From a bacterium (GTDB lineage: Bacteria; Armatimonadota; Zipacnadia; Zipacnadales; Zipacnadaceae): a stretch of DNA of 7,005 bases. Below the pieces are notes generated by a model. It did not search any database and had not been told where the DNA came from. It saw nothing but the letters and a program-made list of their open reading frames with translations. The translations under genes and the position numbers were made by a program. Numbering within the stretch: the stretch's first letter is position 1; each line of letters starts with the position of its first letter. The DNA lies in the NCBI GenBank assembly GCA_030607655.1, contig JAUWJN010000132.1, forward strand, positions 1 to 7,005. The letters are read 5' to 3'. Below are positions 1 to 6,010 of the stretch, piece after piece.

Positions 1-381
1 ACGACCGTGCGGGTGCCGGTGGATATTGGCCATGCTGAGGCTATCAACGTTGAGTTTCACAAGAAGATCACTGCTGAAGACGCGCTTGAGATTCTAAGTG
101 ACCCCCAGCAGGCCCCGGGCGTGGTGGTAATTGATGGCCCGAGCCAGGATCCCAACGCGGTTCCCGCGCGCAATGCTCCGGAGGAGCTGCAATATCCTAC
201 CCCGGCTGATGTCAAGGTAGACGAATACAAGGATATGGTACTGGTGGGGCGAATTCGGCAGGATGAAACAGTGGCGAGTGGCTTGAATATGTGGGTGGTA
301 TCCGACAACCTGCGCAAGGGCGCGGCCACCAATGTGGTGCAGATCGCTGAAGAGATGCTCAAGCGCGGTATATTGGGTTAG
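1..381 (+). CDS. asd: aspartate-semialdehyde dehydrogenase, C-terminal part (5' end outside window)
   Basis: This is the last 126 codons of an Asd-type dehydrogenase, open from base 1 and ending at TAG 379-381. The enzyme reduces aspartyl-4-phosphate to aspartate semialdehyde with NADPH in the cytoplasm, the branch point to lysine/diaminopimelate, threonine and methionine. Seen: the motif RVPVDIGHAEAINVEF (bases 10-57), which carries the family's substrate-binding Arg (10-12) and catalytic-base His (31-33). Further on are VGRIRQDE and the near-invariant tail WVVSDNLRKGAATNVVQIAE. The nucleotide-binding domain and the catalytic Cys lie upstream of the window. A GTG at 7 is an internal codon, not a start, because the conserved block already runs through it. 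The gene ends ILG-stop within a 21-base motif that recurs at 1487-1507. Family assignment is very secure. Confidence 0.96.
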   Translation, partial: TTVRVPVDIGHAEAINVEFHKKITAEDALEILSDPQQAPGVVVIDGPSQDPNAVPARNAPEELQYPTPADVKVDEYKDMVLVGRIRQDETVASGLNMWVVSDNLRKGAATNVVQIAEEMLKRGILG

Positions 382-391
382 CATCTGGATT
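371..391 (+). repeat. direct repeat, copy 1 (asd 3' end)
   Basis: This 21-base segment covers the last asd codons (ILG), its stop codon and 10 downstream bases. It matches 1487-1507 at 19 of 21 positions; the two differences are T/C transitions, one of them synonymous in the Gly codon. A second shared word, ATAGTAGG, follows in both copies (403-410 and 1522-1529). The two copies bracket the URO-D-like gene. I infer a duplication or insertion footprint. Confidence 0.75.
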
Positions 392-414
392 CCATAATGA
401 GGATAGTAGGCCAC

Positions 415-420
415 GGAGGT
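415..420 (+). promoter_or_regulatory. Shine-Dalgarno of the URO-D-like gene
   Basis: GGAGGT lies 8 bases before ATG 429. It supports this ATG as the start, since it is the only start codon placed correctly for the site. Confidence 0.75.
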
Positions 421-428
421 GTTGACCC

Positions 429-1472
429 ATGGTAGACCGACAATCAGATATACGCCGGCTGTTAGCTGCCTTTCGCTGTGAGGTACCCGATTGTGTTCCG
501 ATACTTGAATACTGGGTTACCTCCCAAGGTGTCTACGAGTATGTATTAGGTCGGCCGGTCCAAAGTGAGGTCATCGATGCCGCCGAGGGGGAAAGCGCGG
601 GGACTCCGGAAGATGATGTGGAATTCGCCCGCCGTATCGGCATGGACGCGGTGGGTGCCAACTTTGCCTACCGGCCTAATAACTTATTCCGGGACGCGAC
701 CGATGGCACCAGGCACTACATCGGAGGCGAAATCAAGACCCTAGATGACCTCAAACATCTGGATGAACCGCCTGATCTAAAATCTCAGCTCGTTCGCCTG
801 GAGCAATATCTGGAGGCTGCCGAGGGTACTGGAGTGGGCGTGTATCCCTGTATGACCTCTTTTTTTGATAGTACTGCTCTGGCTATGGGGATGGAACATT
901 TTCTTCTGTCCTGCTATACCCAGCGCGAGCTGATTGAGCAGTTGATGGATATTATTCTTGAGGTACAACTTGAGGCCATGGAGGCCGTCTGCCAATATGA
1001 CGAGATAGCCTTTGTCTTTATCAATGACGATGTCGCCTACCAATCTGGACTTATGATCAATCCTGATATGTTTGATGAGCTGTTTATGCCTCGTATGCGT
1101 CAACTGATGGCACCAATTTACGACGCTGGGAAGCTGTGTACCTTTCATAGTGATGGAGATATGTGTGAGTTCATTCCGCGGCTCATAGACTTGGGTATTA
1201 GCGCGATTCAGCCGGTTGAGCCAGGGGCGAATGACATCTATCAGCTAAAACAGCAGTGGCAAGGCCAAATCTGCTTGGTGGGCAATATTGACACTACTCT
1301 GCTGGCCTATGGAACTCACCAGCAGATTGAAGAGGATGTTCGCCAGCATATGGAAGGCCTGGCCGAAGGTGGCGGCTATGTACTTAGCTCGCGTTCCAGC
1401 ATCTTTGATGGTATTCCTCCCGAGAGCTATGTATGGATGGTGGAGTGTGCCCACAAATATGGGCAATACTGA
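429..1472 (+). CDS. uroporphyrinogen decarboxylase-superfamily protein (not HemE)
   Basis: This 347-residue protein has a typical length for URO-D (TIM-barrel) family members. Seen: a long acidic N-terminal half, then INDDVAYQSGLMINPDMFDELFMP (residues 198-221), TFHSDGD (238-244), QPVEP (261-265), GNIDTTLLAYGT (285-296) and a C-terminal FDGIPPESYVWM block. These are landmarks of the URO-D-like/corrinoid methyltransferase superfamily. The N-terminal arginine-rich active-site motif of true HemE (near PVWxMRQAGR) is replaced by VPILEYW, so haem synthesis is unlikely. The His-x-Cys zinc site of MtaA/CmuA-type methyltransferases reads HSDGD here, so methyl transfer to a thiol is also uncertain. 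The substrate is unknown. The gene is AT-richer than argC and argJ (25 of 60 G+C at 841-900 and 1021-1080, counted by hand) and is flanked by a direct repeat, which suggests acquisition. Family confidence is high, function low. Confidence 0.88.
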   Translation: MVDRQSDIRRLLAAFRCEVPDCVPILEYWVTSQGVYEYVLGRPVQSEVIDAAEGESAGTPEDDVEFARRIGMDAVGANFAYRPNNLFRDATDGTRHYIGGEIKTLDDLKHLDEPPDLKSQLVRLEQYLEAAEGTGVGVYPCMTSFFDSTALAMGMEHFLLSCYTQRELIEQLMDIILEVQLEAMEAVCQYDEIAFVFINDDVAYQSGLMINPDMFDELFMPRMRQLMAPIYDAGKLCTFHSDGDMCEFIPRLIDLGISAIQPVEPGANDIYQLKQQWQGQICLVGNIDTTLLAYGTHQQIEEDVRQHMEGLAEGGGYVLSSRSSIFDGIPPESYVWMVECAHKYGQY

Positions 1473-1486
1473 GTTAAGGCATGACA

Positions 1487-1507
1487 TATTGGGCTAGTAT
1501 CTGGATT
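1487..1507 (+). repeat. direct repeat, copy 2 (between URO-D-like gene and argC)
   Basis: This is the second copy of the motif at 371-391, with 19 of 21 bases identical. It still reads ATA TTG GGC TAG, as the tail of asd does, although no asd gene precedes it. It looks like an orphan copy of the asd end, lying 15 bases after the URO-D-like stop codon. Confidence 0.75.
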
Positions 1508-1548
1508 TCGTGTTGCATTATATAGTAGGGACATCTTTGGCCCGACAC

Positions 1549-1556
1549 AAAGGAGG
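1549..1556 (+). promoter_or_regulatory. Shine-Dalgarno deciding the argC start
   Basis: AAAGGAGG lies 4 bases before ATG 1561. It places the argC start there rather than at the upstream TTG at 1510, which would add 17 residues that do not fit the family. Confidence 0.85.
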
Positions 1557-1560
1557 AACT

Positions 1561-2598
1561 ATGCAAAAGGTAGCCATATTCGGGGCCGCGGGATACGGAG
1601 GGGTTGAGCTAATCCGGTTGCTGCTGGCTCATCCCGGCGTAGAAATTACCTACCTGGCTGGGCATACCACGGTGGATGAGCAACTCACTGACCTCTATCC
1701 CAGCCTGCTGGGGTGCATTGACCAGCGTATTGAAGAGACGTCAGTAGACCGGGCGGCCGCCGAGGCTGACTTGCTGTTTTCGTGCCTGCCGCACGCGGTC
1801 GCCGCGGAATTAGTGGCCGAGGCCCTGGACAGCGGGCTACGGGTGATAGATTTTTCCGCTGACTTTCGGCTCAAGGACGCATCAGTGTACGAGAAGTATT
1901 ATCAGCCCCACCCGGTGCCGTACCTGCTGGCCGAGGCGATCTACGGGCTGCCTGAACTGCACCGGGAGGAGATCATTCCGGCCCGGTTGGTAGCCGTTCC
2001 TGGCTGCTACCCGACCGGCGCTATCCTGGCGCTGGCGCCAGCGGTGCAGGCTGAACTGGTGGAGCCGCACGGTATCATCGTGGACGCCAAGGCCGGAGTG
2101 TCGGGAGCGGGTCGCAGTAACCTGACGCTGACGACGCATTTTGCTGAAGTAAATGAGTCGCTGAGGGCCTACAACATAGCAACGCACCGGCACGGGCCGG
2201 AGATTGACCAGGAGCTGTCAGCGCTGGGCCAGCCGGTGCACGTAACCTTTGTGCCTCATTTGACGCCCATAACCCGGGGCATACTAACCACCGCTTATGC
2301 AGCCCTGGGCGAGGGCATCTTAGCCGAGCAGGTTCACGGAGTCTACACTGACTTCTATGCGGACGAACCATTTGTCCAGGTCCTGCCCGCCGGCCAGCAG
2401 CCGGCCACTAAACAAGTCAGGGGCTCCAATCGGGGCTATGTGGGCCTGGCTGTTGATAGCGAGGCCAATGAACTTATCGTCACCTCGGTGATAGATAACC
2501 TGATCAAAGGGCTGTCGGGCACGGCGCTGCAGTGTATGAATCTGATGCTGGGCTTCGCCGAGACTGCGGGCTTGGAGGCTCCCGCTATATGGCCCTAG
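1561..2598 (+). CDS. argC: N-acetyl-gamma-glutamyl-phosphate reductase
   Basis: This 345-residue enzyme has the usual length. It reduces N-acetyl-glutamyl 5-phosphate to N-acetylglutamate 5-semialdehyde with NADPH, the third step of the acetylated arginine/ornithine pathway in the cytoplasm. Seen: the N-terminal dinucleotide-binding loop GAAGYGGVELIRLL (residues 8-21), FSADFRL (98-104), the active-site motif VPGCYPTGA with the catalytic Cys149, AKAGVSGAGR (177-186), and HRHGPEI (209-215), which supplies a substrate-binding or catalytic His. The start is fixed by the strong Shine-Dalgarno at 1549-1556, and by the family N-terminus beginning a few residues before the glycine loop. The last 10 bases overlap the start of the acetyltransferase gene, so the two are probably translationally coupled. 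No ARG-box-like operator was recognised upstream. The assignment is secure. Confidence 0.97.
   Translation: MQKVAIFGAAGYGGVELIRLLLAHPGVEITYLAGHTTVDEQLTDLYPSLLGCIDQRIEETSVDRAAAEADLLFSCLPHAVAAELVAEALDSGLRVIDFSADFRLKDASVYEKYYQPHPVPYLLAEAIYGLPELHREEIIPARLVAVPGCYPTGAILALAPAVQAELVEPHGIIVDAKAGVSGAGRSNLTLTTHFAEVNESLRAYNIATHRHGPEIDQELSALGQPVHVTFVPHLTPITRGILTTAYAALGEGILAEQVHGVYTDFYADEPFVQVLPAGQQPATKQVRGSNRGYVGLAVDSEANELIVTSVIDNLIKGLSGTALQCMNLMLGFAETAGLEAPAIWP
2574..2578 (+). promoter_or_regulatory. Shine-Dalgarno of the GNAT gene, inside argC
   Basis: GGAGG lies within the end of argC, 10 bases before ATG 2589. It supports that start over an upstream in-frame GTG at 2532, which lies fully inside argC, and it fits coupled translation. 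Confidence 0.7.
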
Positions 2599-3785
2599 AA
2601 GGCCTAGTATGTCGCGAATGTCGTCCCGGTGACACGGCGGACGTATTGCAGGTGCGCAACGCCATTTTCCCGCCGATCACGGCGGAAGACTGGGACCGAT
2701 ATTATCCCCAGATGACAGCAGCGCTGGCCTATCGCGGAGATGAGCCGGTCGGCGCGATTCCCCTGGATCAACGCGACTTTCTGCTCGCCCCGGGGCTTAG
2801 CGTGCCGGTGGCGTTCGAGAATGCGGTGGGCGTAAAAGAAGAATACCGCAGCCAGGGCATAGGCGGGGCGATGATTGAGTCAGCCCGCGAGTTTATGGCT
2901 GACCGCTGCGACCTGCTGATGGTCTATCGCGGCGGGGAACGTAGCACAGGCTATCGCTTTTACGTGAAAAGCGGCCACCAGGATTTACTTTATCTGCGCC
3001 CGGCCCACTGGATACCGCCGCCAGGGCTGTCCAGTGAGGCAGAGCAAGCCGATATTGAGGTGCGCCACGAATGTGAGGCCGAGATTCTCCAGGCCTACAG
3101 TAGTACTTATGCGTCCTATGGCGGACACGCGCCGCGTCACCCTGGCTATTGGCAGCAGGCCCTGAGTAGTCAGGTTTTCATAACAGTGCCTCACGAAATA
3201 CTCTTCTATCGCTATCCCGCGGCGGGGGCAATTGTCGCCTACGGAATCTTCGGAATTCCCTGCCAGCAAGGGTATACAGAAACTGTGCGAGTTTTAGAGA
3301 TAGCCAGCAGCAACGGCCCGGCGGGGGCCGCCGAGGTGATCAAAGCAGCCGGTGCCGAGGCTCATAAGCGGGATATCGCGGTCACTGACTATGTGTCGGT
3401 GGCGCATCCATACCGGGATCTGTACCGGCAGTTCGGCTTCGCTGAGGGAGAGCGCCAGATGAATATTATGGGCCAGGTTATCGCGCCGCAGCGGCTCTTC
3501 CAGCGCGTTTGTCGCGGCCCCGAAGCCCTGGCTGATTTGAAAATCAACGTGTGGACCCCGACGAAGGATTATGGGCTATTTGAAGGGCCGCAGGCCAAGA
3601 CAGAAATTACCCTGGAGGGCAAGGATATAATCATTGAGCGGCTGCTCACCCGCCGCCTGGATGTAGTGTCGGCGGTCAAGCACGACTTGCTGACCATCCG
3701 CAACGGCGACGGGGATATTGCCGAGCGACTGGGTGAGGCGCTGCCCTTCGCGCCCTGGGTTCACCATCACCTGGACTGGATATAG
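2589..3785 (+). CDS. Eis-like GNAT family N-acetyltransferase
   Basis: This 398-residue protein has a size and layout matching Eis-type acetyltransferases. An N-terminal GNAT domain spans about 5-145, with the acetyl-CoA loop VKEEYRSQGIGGAM (82-95) and the following beta/alpha segment ending in YRFYVKSGHQ. A second, degenerate GNAT-like domain spans about 155-295 (VLEIASSNGPAGAAEVIKAAG, then YRDLYRQFGF). A C-terminal SCP2-like domain spans about 298-398 and ends HHHLDWI. In Mycobacterium tuberculosis Eis the C-terminal carboxylate and a Tyr are catalytic; by motif position the Tyr seems to be His130 here (inference). These enzymes acetylate amines, but the substrate is unknown. The start overlaps argC by 10 bases and argJ follows 61 bases later, so the gene is probably co-transcribed with arginine genes. 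A role in acetylating glutamate or another amine is only a hypothesis. G+C content resembles argC. Confidence 0.88.
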   Translation: MALEGLVCRECRPGDTADVLQVRNAIFPPITAEDWDRYYPQMTAALAYRGDEPVGAIPLDQRDFLLAPGLSVPVAFENAVGVKEEYRSQGIGGAMIESAREFMADRCDLLMVYRGGERSTGYRFYVKSGHQDLLYLRPAHWIPPPGLSSEAEQADIEVRHECEAEILQAYSSTYASYGGHAPRHPGYWQQALSSQVFITVPHEILFYRYPAAGAIVAYGIFGIPCQQGYTETVRVLEIASSNGPAGAAEVIKAAGAEAHKRDIAVTDYVSVAHPYRDLYRQFGFAEGERQMNIMGQVIAPQRLFQRVCRGPEALADLKINVWTPTKDYGLFEGPQAKTEITLEGKDIIIERLLTRRLDVVSAVKHDLLTIRNGDGDIAERLGEALPFAPWVHHHLDWI

Positions 3786-3834
3786 CCGGCGGCGATCCTT
3801 CTCCAGTCAAGAACCACTATAACCTTTGCGGATC

Positions 3835-3840
3835 AGGAGG
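3835..3840 (+). promoter_or_regulatory. Shine-Dalgarno deciding the argJ start
   Basis: AGGAGG lies 6 bases before ATG 3847. An earlier in-frame ATG at 3826 lies upstream of this site and would prepend seven residues (MRIRRTG) outside the family N-terminus, so 3847 is preferred. Confidence 0.8.
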
Positions 3841-3846
3841 ACAGGA

Positions 3847-5055
3847 ATGTCTGCTAACCTTTTTGGGATTATTGATGGTGGGATCACCGCCCCGCAGGGC
3901 TTTTCGGGTGCGGCAGTAAACTGCGGCATTAAGCCGGAGGCTCCGGATTTGGCGCTGATATACTCTGATCGGCCGGCGGCCGCCGCCGCTACCGTCACCA
4001 CCAACAGCTTCCGCGCCGCGCCGACTTTCCTTACCCAGGAGCATACGGCTGACGGCCAGGCGCAGGCTATCGTCGCCAACAGCGGCAATGCCAATGCCGC
4101 CACCGGTGCCCCGGGCCTAGAAAATGCGCGGGAGATGGCCGAACTCGCTGCCCAGGCTTGCGACGTACCCAGTAAAGATATAATCGTCTGCTCGACGGGA
4201 AGCATTGGCATTCAGTTGCCAATGGACAAGATTGCCGGCGGCATTGAGCAAGCCAGTAAGCAATTGAGTCGGGACAATCCCGAACTGGTGGCCCGGGGCA
4301 TAATGACCACTGATACCTTCCCGAAAATGGTGGCGGTGCAATTTGAAGTCGGGGATAAGCAGGTGAAAATGGGAGGCATTGCTAAGGGCGCCGCCATGAT
4401 TTGCCCGCAGATGGCGACTATGCTGTGCTTTGTCACCACGGACCTGGCCATCGCCCCTGAAGTGCTAGAGGCTAGCCTCCACGAAGCCGTGGAACGCTCC
4501 TTTAACTGCATAACCATAGACGGGTGTATGAGTACGAATGATACCGTGGCTATGCTGGCCAACGGTGCCGCTGACAACGACCCCATCACTTCGCCGGAAT
4601 CAGATGGTCACGAATCCTTCGCTGCTGCCCTGGGTTACGTGACCACCGAGTTAGCTAAGATGATCGCCCGCGATGGAGAAGAGGCTACGAAGTTTATTGA
4701 GATTACCGTCAAAGGGGCCCAGAGTTGGGAGCAGGCCCGTAATGTGGGCCGCGCCATCGCTAATTACGACCTGCTCAAGTGCTCCATCTATGGTGAGGAC
4801 TTCAACTGGGGTCGCATCGCCGCGAGCCTGGGTAGTACGCGTGCGGCCTTTGATCCGGCTAAGGTCACCCTGACTATGGCGGGCATAACCGTCTGGGACC
4901 AGGGAGAGGCAGTAGAATATGACGAAGAGGAAGCCGCTCGCTGTATGCAGGCCGAGGAGATGTCTATTGAAGTAGACCTGGGCCTCGGGGAGGCCACTGC
5001 CACTGTGTGGACCTGCGACCTGACACCGGAGTATGTGCGGTTTAACACACAATAA
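3847..5055 (+). CDS. argJ: glutamate N-acetyltransferase / ornithine acetyltransferase (self-cleaving)
   Basis: This 402-residue protein has the normal ArgJ length. It transfers acetyl from N-acetylornithine to glutamate, releasing ornithine and recycling the acetyl group. Many members can also use acetyl-CoA, and the sequence does not decide whether this one is mono- or bifunctional. Seen: the N-terminal GGITAPQGFSGAAVNCGIK, SGNANAATG (79-87), the oxyanion-hole motif STGSIG with Thr117-Gly118, and KGAAMICPQMATML (180-193). In the last motif the chain is expected to cut itself between Ala190 and Thr191, making Thr191 the N-terminal nucleophile of the beta subunit. The TIDGCMSTNDT block and the C-terminal EYVRFNTQ complete the family signature. 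The segment reading GAA instead of GSG before MI is a mild variant. It is the last gene of the cluster in the window; argB does not follow. Confidence 0.97.
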   Translation: MSANLFGIIDGGITAPQGFSGAAVNCGIKPEAPDLALIYSDRPAAAAATVTTNSFRAAPTFLTQEHTADGQAQAIVANSGNANAATGAPGLENAREMAELAAQACDVPSKDIIVCSTGSIGIQLPMDKIAGGIEQASKQLSRDNPELVARGIMTTDTFPKMVAVQFEVGDKQVKMGGIAKGAAMICPQMATMLCFVTTDLAIAPEVLEASLHEAVERSFNCITIDGCMSTNDTVAMLANGAADNDPITSPESDGHESFAAALGYVTTELAKMIARDGEEATKFIEITVKGAQSWEQARNVGRAIANYDLLKCSIYGEDFNWGRIAASLGSTRAAFDPAKVTLTMAGITVWDQGEAVEYDEEEAARCMQAEEMSIEVDLGLGEATATVWTCDLTPEYVRFNTQ

Positions 5056-5137
5056 GCACGAGCCAACGCAGGGAAGGAGGCCTGCCAGCCGCTGCCACAT
5101 TCAACCTAGCCGTCGTTGGGCAACTACCAGGACACCA
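5056..5137. other. convergent intergenic region with orphan Shine-Dalgarno
   Basis: These 82 bases separate argJ from the convergent zinc-ribbon gene. They contain a consensus AAGGAGG (5074-5080) 18 bases after the argJ stop, in the loop of a short inverted repeat GCAGG/CCTGC (5068-5072 and 5081-5085). No ATG, GTG or TTG lies at a suitable distance. There is no stem followed by a T-run, so no intrinsic terminator is visible for either gene. It may be a vestige of a lost downstream gene such as argB (inference). Confidence 0.4.
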
Positions 5138-5632
5138 CTACTGCCGACCGATAAGCAGATATAGTATCAACCCAATCGGGCTACAGCAGATAGATATGGG
5201 TATCCAGAAGATACCGGCTTGCTGGTTGATAACGTCAACTATCACCCAGAAGATGAGGCCCAGGCCTATTAACCCACTGAAGATCCCCAAGGGGATCATC
5301 ACAGCTAGGGCAAGCGTTTCGGGTAGCTGCAGGACCCCAAACTGCATCAAATACGGCAAGACGCTAAAGGCTAGAGCTAGCCAGGGGAAGATATTCCAAA
5401 AGCCGCCGACAGAGCCAACGATGCGCTCGGTGACTGGCAGCCCGGCAGAGGACGGGGGCCGCGGGGCCGGGGCAGGAGTTGGCGGCTGCGCTGGGGGCTG
5501 AGGAGCGGCGGGTGGCTGTTGTGGGGCTGGTGGCTGGGCAGCAGGGGCCAATGATTTACCGCAGGACATACAGACGTCGTCGGTAGCATAAACTCGCTCA
5601 CCACAGTGGGGACATTTGCGTTCCTCGGCCAT
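5138..5632 (-). CDS. zinc-ribbon, proline-rich, three-helix membrane protein of unknown function
   Basis: The protein has 164 residues. Seen: an N-terminal zinc ribbon with four cysteines as CPHC (7-10) and CMSC (21-24). A low-complexity Pro/Ala/Gln linker (about 29-66) follows, then three hydrophobic segments (about 79-100, 105-133 and 140-161). The tail FWVIVDVINQQAGIFWIPI...LILYLLIGRQ resembles the PLDc_N-type two-helix module found at the start of cardiolipin synthases and in small membrane proteins, but there is no phospholipase domain. It is probably an inner-membrane protein with the ribbon in the cytoplasm (inference). The ATG at 5632 is preceded on its strand by GAAAGGA (5642-5648) at 9 bases. 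It is transcribed towards argJ and away from the TIR-like gene, from a likely promoter at 5707-5735. The function is unknown. Confidence 0.85.
   Translation of the reverse strand: MAEERKCPHCGERVYATDDVCMSCGKSLAPAAQPPAPQQPPAAPQPPAQPPTPAPAPRPPSSAGLPVTERIVGSVGGFWNIFPWLALAFSVLPYLMQFGVLQLPETLALAVMIPLGIFSGLIGLGLIFWVIVDVINQQAGIFWIPISICCSPIGLILYLLIGRQ
5452..5548 (-). repeat. low-complexity proline-rich coding segment
   Basis: This stretch encodes about 32 residues that are nearly all Pro, Ala or Gln, built from irregular PPA, PAP and QPP units. It is probably a flexible linker between the zinc ribbon and the membrane part, and such tracts often vary in length between strains. Confidence 0.7.
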
Positions 5633-5706
5633 AGATGGTCATCCTTTCGCCAAGAGACTTGGAGGCTGTGGTTGCTGGTAGTACTGTTGCCGATTGACTT
5701 GCCATA

Positions 5707-5735
5707 AGTATACCAGTTTCGCCATTCTCATGCAA
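5707..5735 (-). promoter_or_regulatory. sigma-70-like promoter candidate for the zinc-ribbon gene
   Basis: On the minus strand TATACT (5712 to 5707) is preceded by TGG, forming an extended -10. TTGCAT (5735 to 5730) lies 17 bases upstream as a partial -35. A start near 5700 would leave a leader of about 70 bases before ATG 5632. Confidence 0.5.
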
Positions 5736-5771
5736 TTAGGGGCAGCAGGATGAAGAACTAAGTGTAACGAG

Positions 5772-5825
5772 AAGAGTTGTCAACGGCATATGCCGGGGCC
5801 CCCGCTTTTGGGAGTTCGACAACCT
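5772..5825. repeat. nested inverted repeat in the intergenic region
   Basis: The outer arms are AAGAGTTGTC (5772-5781) and GACAACCTT (5817-5825). They pair over nine positions with one bulged A. Between them lie the perfect palindrome CGGCATATGCCG (5784-5795) and a GGGGCCCCC run (5795-5803) that can pair with GGG at 5810-5812. No T-run follows, so a simple terminator is unlikely. It may be an operator or a folded RNA. Confidence 0.45.
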
Positions 5826-5935
5826 TACTCCGGGAAAAAGCCGGTTCTCCGCACCCCTCTGGCAAAGACTCTCAAAGGTGAGCAAAAGCCATAGAGTAGC
5901 CGTCATCTTTGCTTAATCGCTAGACTGTCTCACAC

Positions 5936-5964
5936 TTGGCTAGATAAGCGTGTTATGTTATAAT
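5936..5964 (+). promoter_or_regulatory. extended -10 promoter of the TIR-like gene
   Basis: A perfect TATAAT (5959-5964) is preceded by TGT, giving the extended -10 TGnTATAAT. TTGGCT (5936-5941) lies 17 bases upstream as a four-of-six -35. Transcription should begin near 5971. This excludes the upstream TTG at 5969 as the start codon and leaves a leader of about 40 bases before ATG 6011. Confidence 0.72.
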
Positions 5965-6010
5965 CGCCTTGGATAGAATCTTCTATCGTAGACGCGGAGT
6001 GGATAGACAA

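Larger units (their letters stand above)
5633..6010. other. gene-free divergent intergenic region
   Basis: No credible gene lies in these 378 bases between two divergently transcribed genes. The region holds one promoter candidate for each direction (5707-5735 minus, 5936-5964 plus). A structured block at 5772-5825 includes the perfect 12-base palindrome CGGCATATGCCG. Short direct repeats surround the plus promoter: TAATCGC at 5914 and 5961, and GCTAGA at 5919 and 5939. No tRNA or known riboswitch was recognised. Confidence 0.6.

Noticed and set aside
1288..1497. Small plus-strand frame ending in ILG like asd
   Set aside because: Most of it overlaps the conserved URO-D coding sequence in another frame. 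Only its last codons are of interest, as part of the direct repeat.
1473..1560. ARG-box operator or separate promoter for argC
   Set aside because: TATAGT at 1521-1526 has no -35 partner at 16-18 bases, and no ARG-box-like palindrome was found.
3818..3823. TATAAC before argJ as a separate promoter
   Set aside because: No -35 lies at the proper distance (ATCCTT at 3795-3800), and the gene is well explained as part of the upstream transcript.
3807..4211. Minus-strand frames opposite argJ
   Set aside because: They are antisense shadows caused by high G+C at codon position three of argJ, with no recognisable motif.
5082..5501. Plus-strand open frame running from near the orphan Shine-Dalgarno through the zinc-ribbon gene
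   Set aside because: It has no good start near the site (only CTG), its product resembles no family, and it is antisense to a gene with clear zinc-ribbon and membrane motifs and its own Shine-Dalgarno.
5811..5831. GGAGT/ACTCC inverted repeat as an intrinsic terminator
   Set aside because: The stem has five pairs with an 11-base loop and is followed by CGGGAAAAAG rather than a T-run.
5969..6010. TTG 5969 as the start of the TIR-like gene
   Set aside because: It lies at the predicted transcription start, has no Shine-Dalgarno, and would add 14 residues. ATG 6011 has a site and correct spacing.
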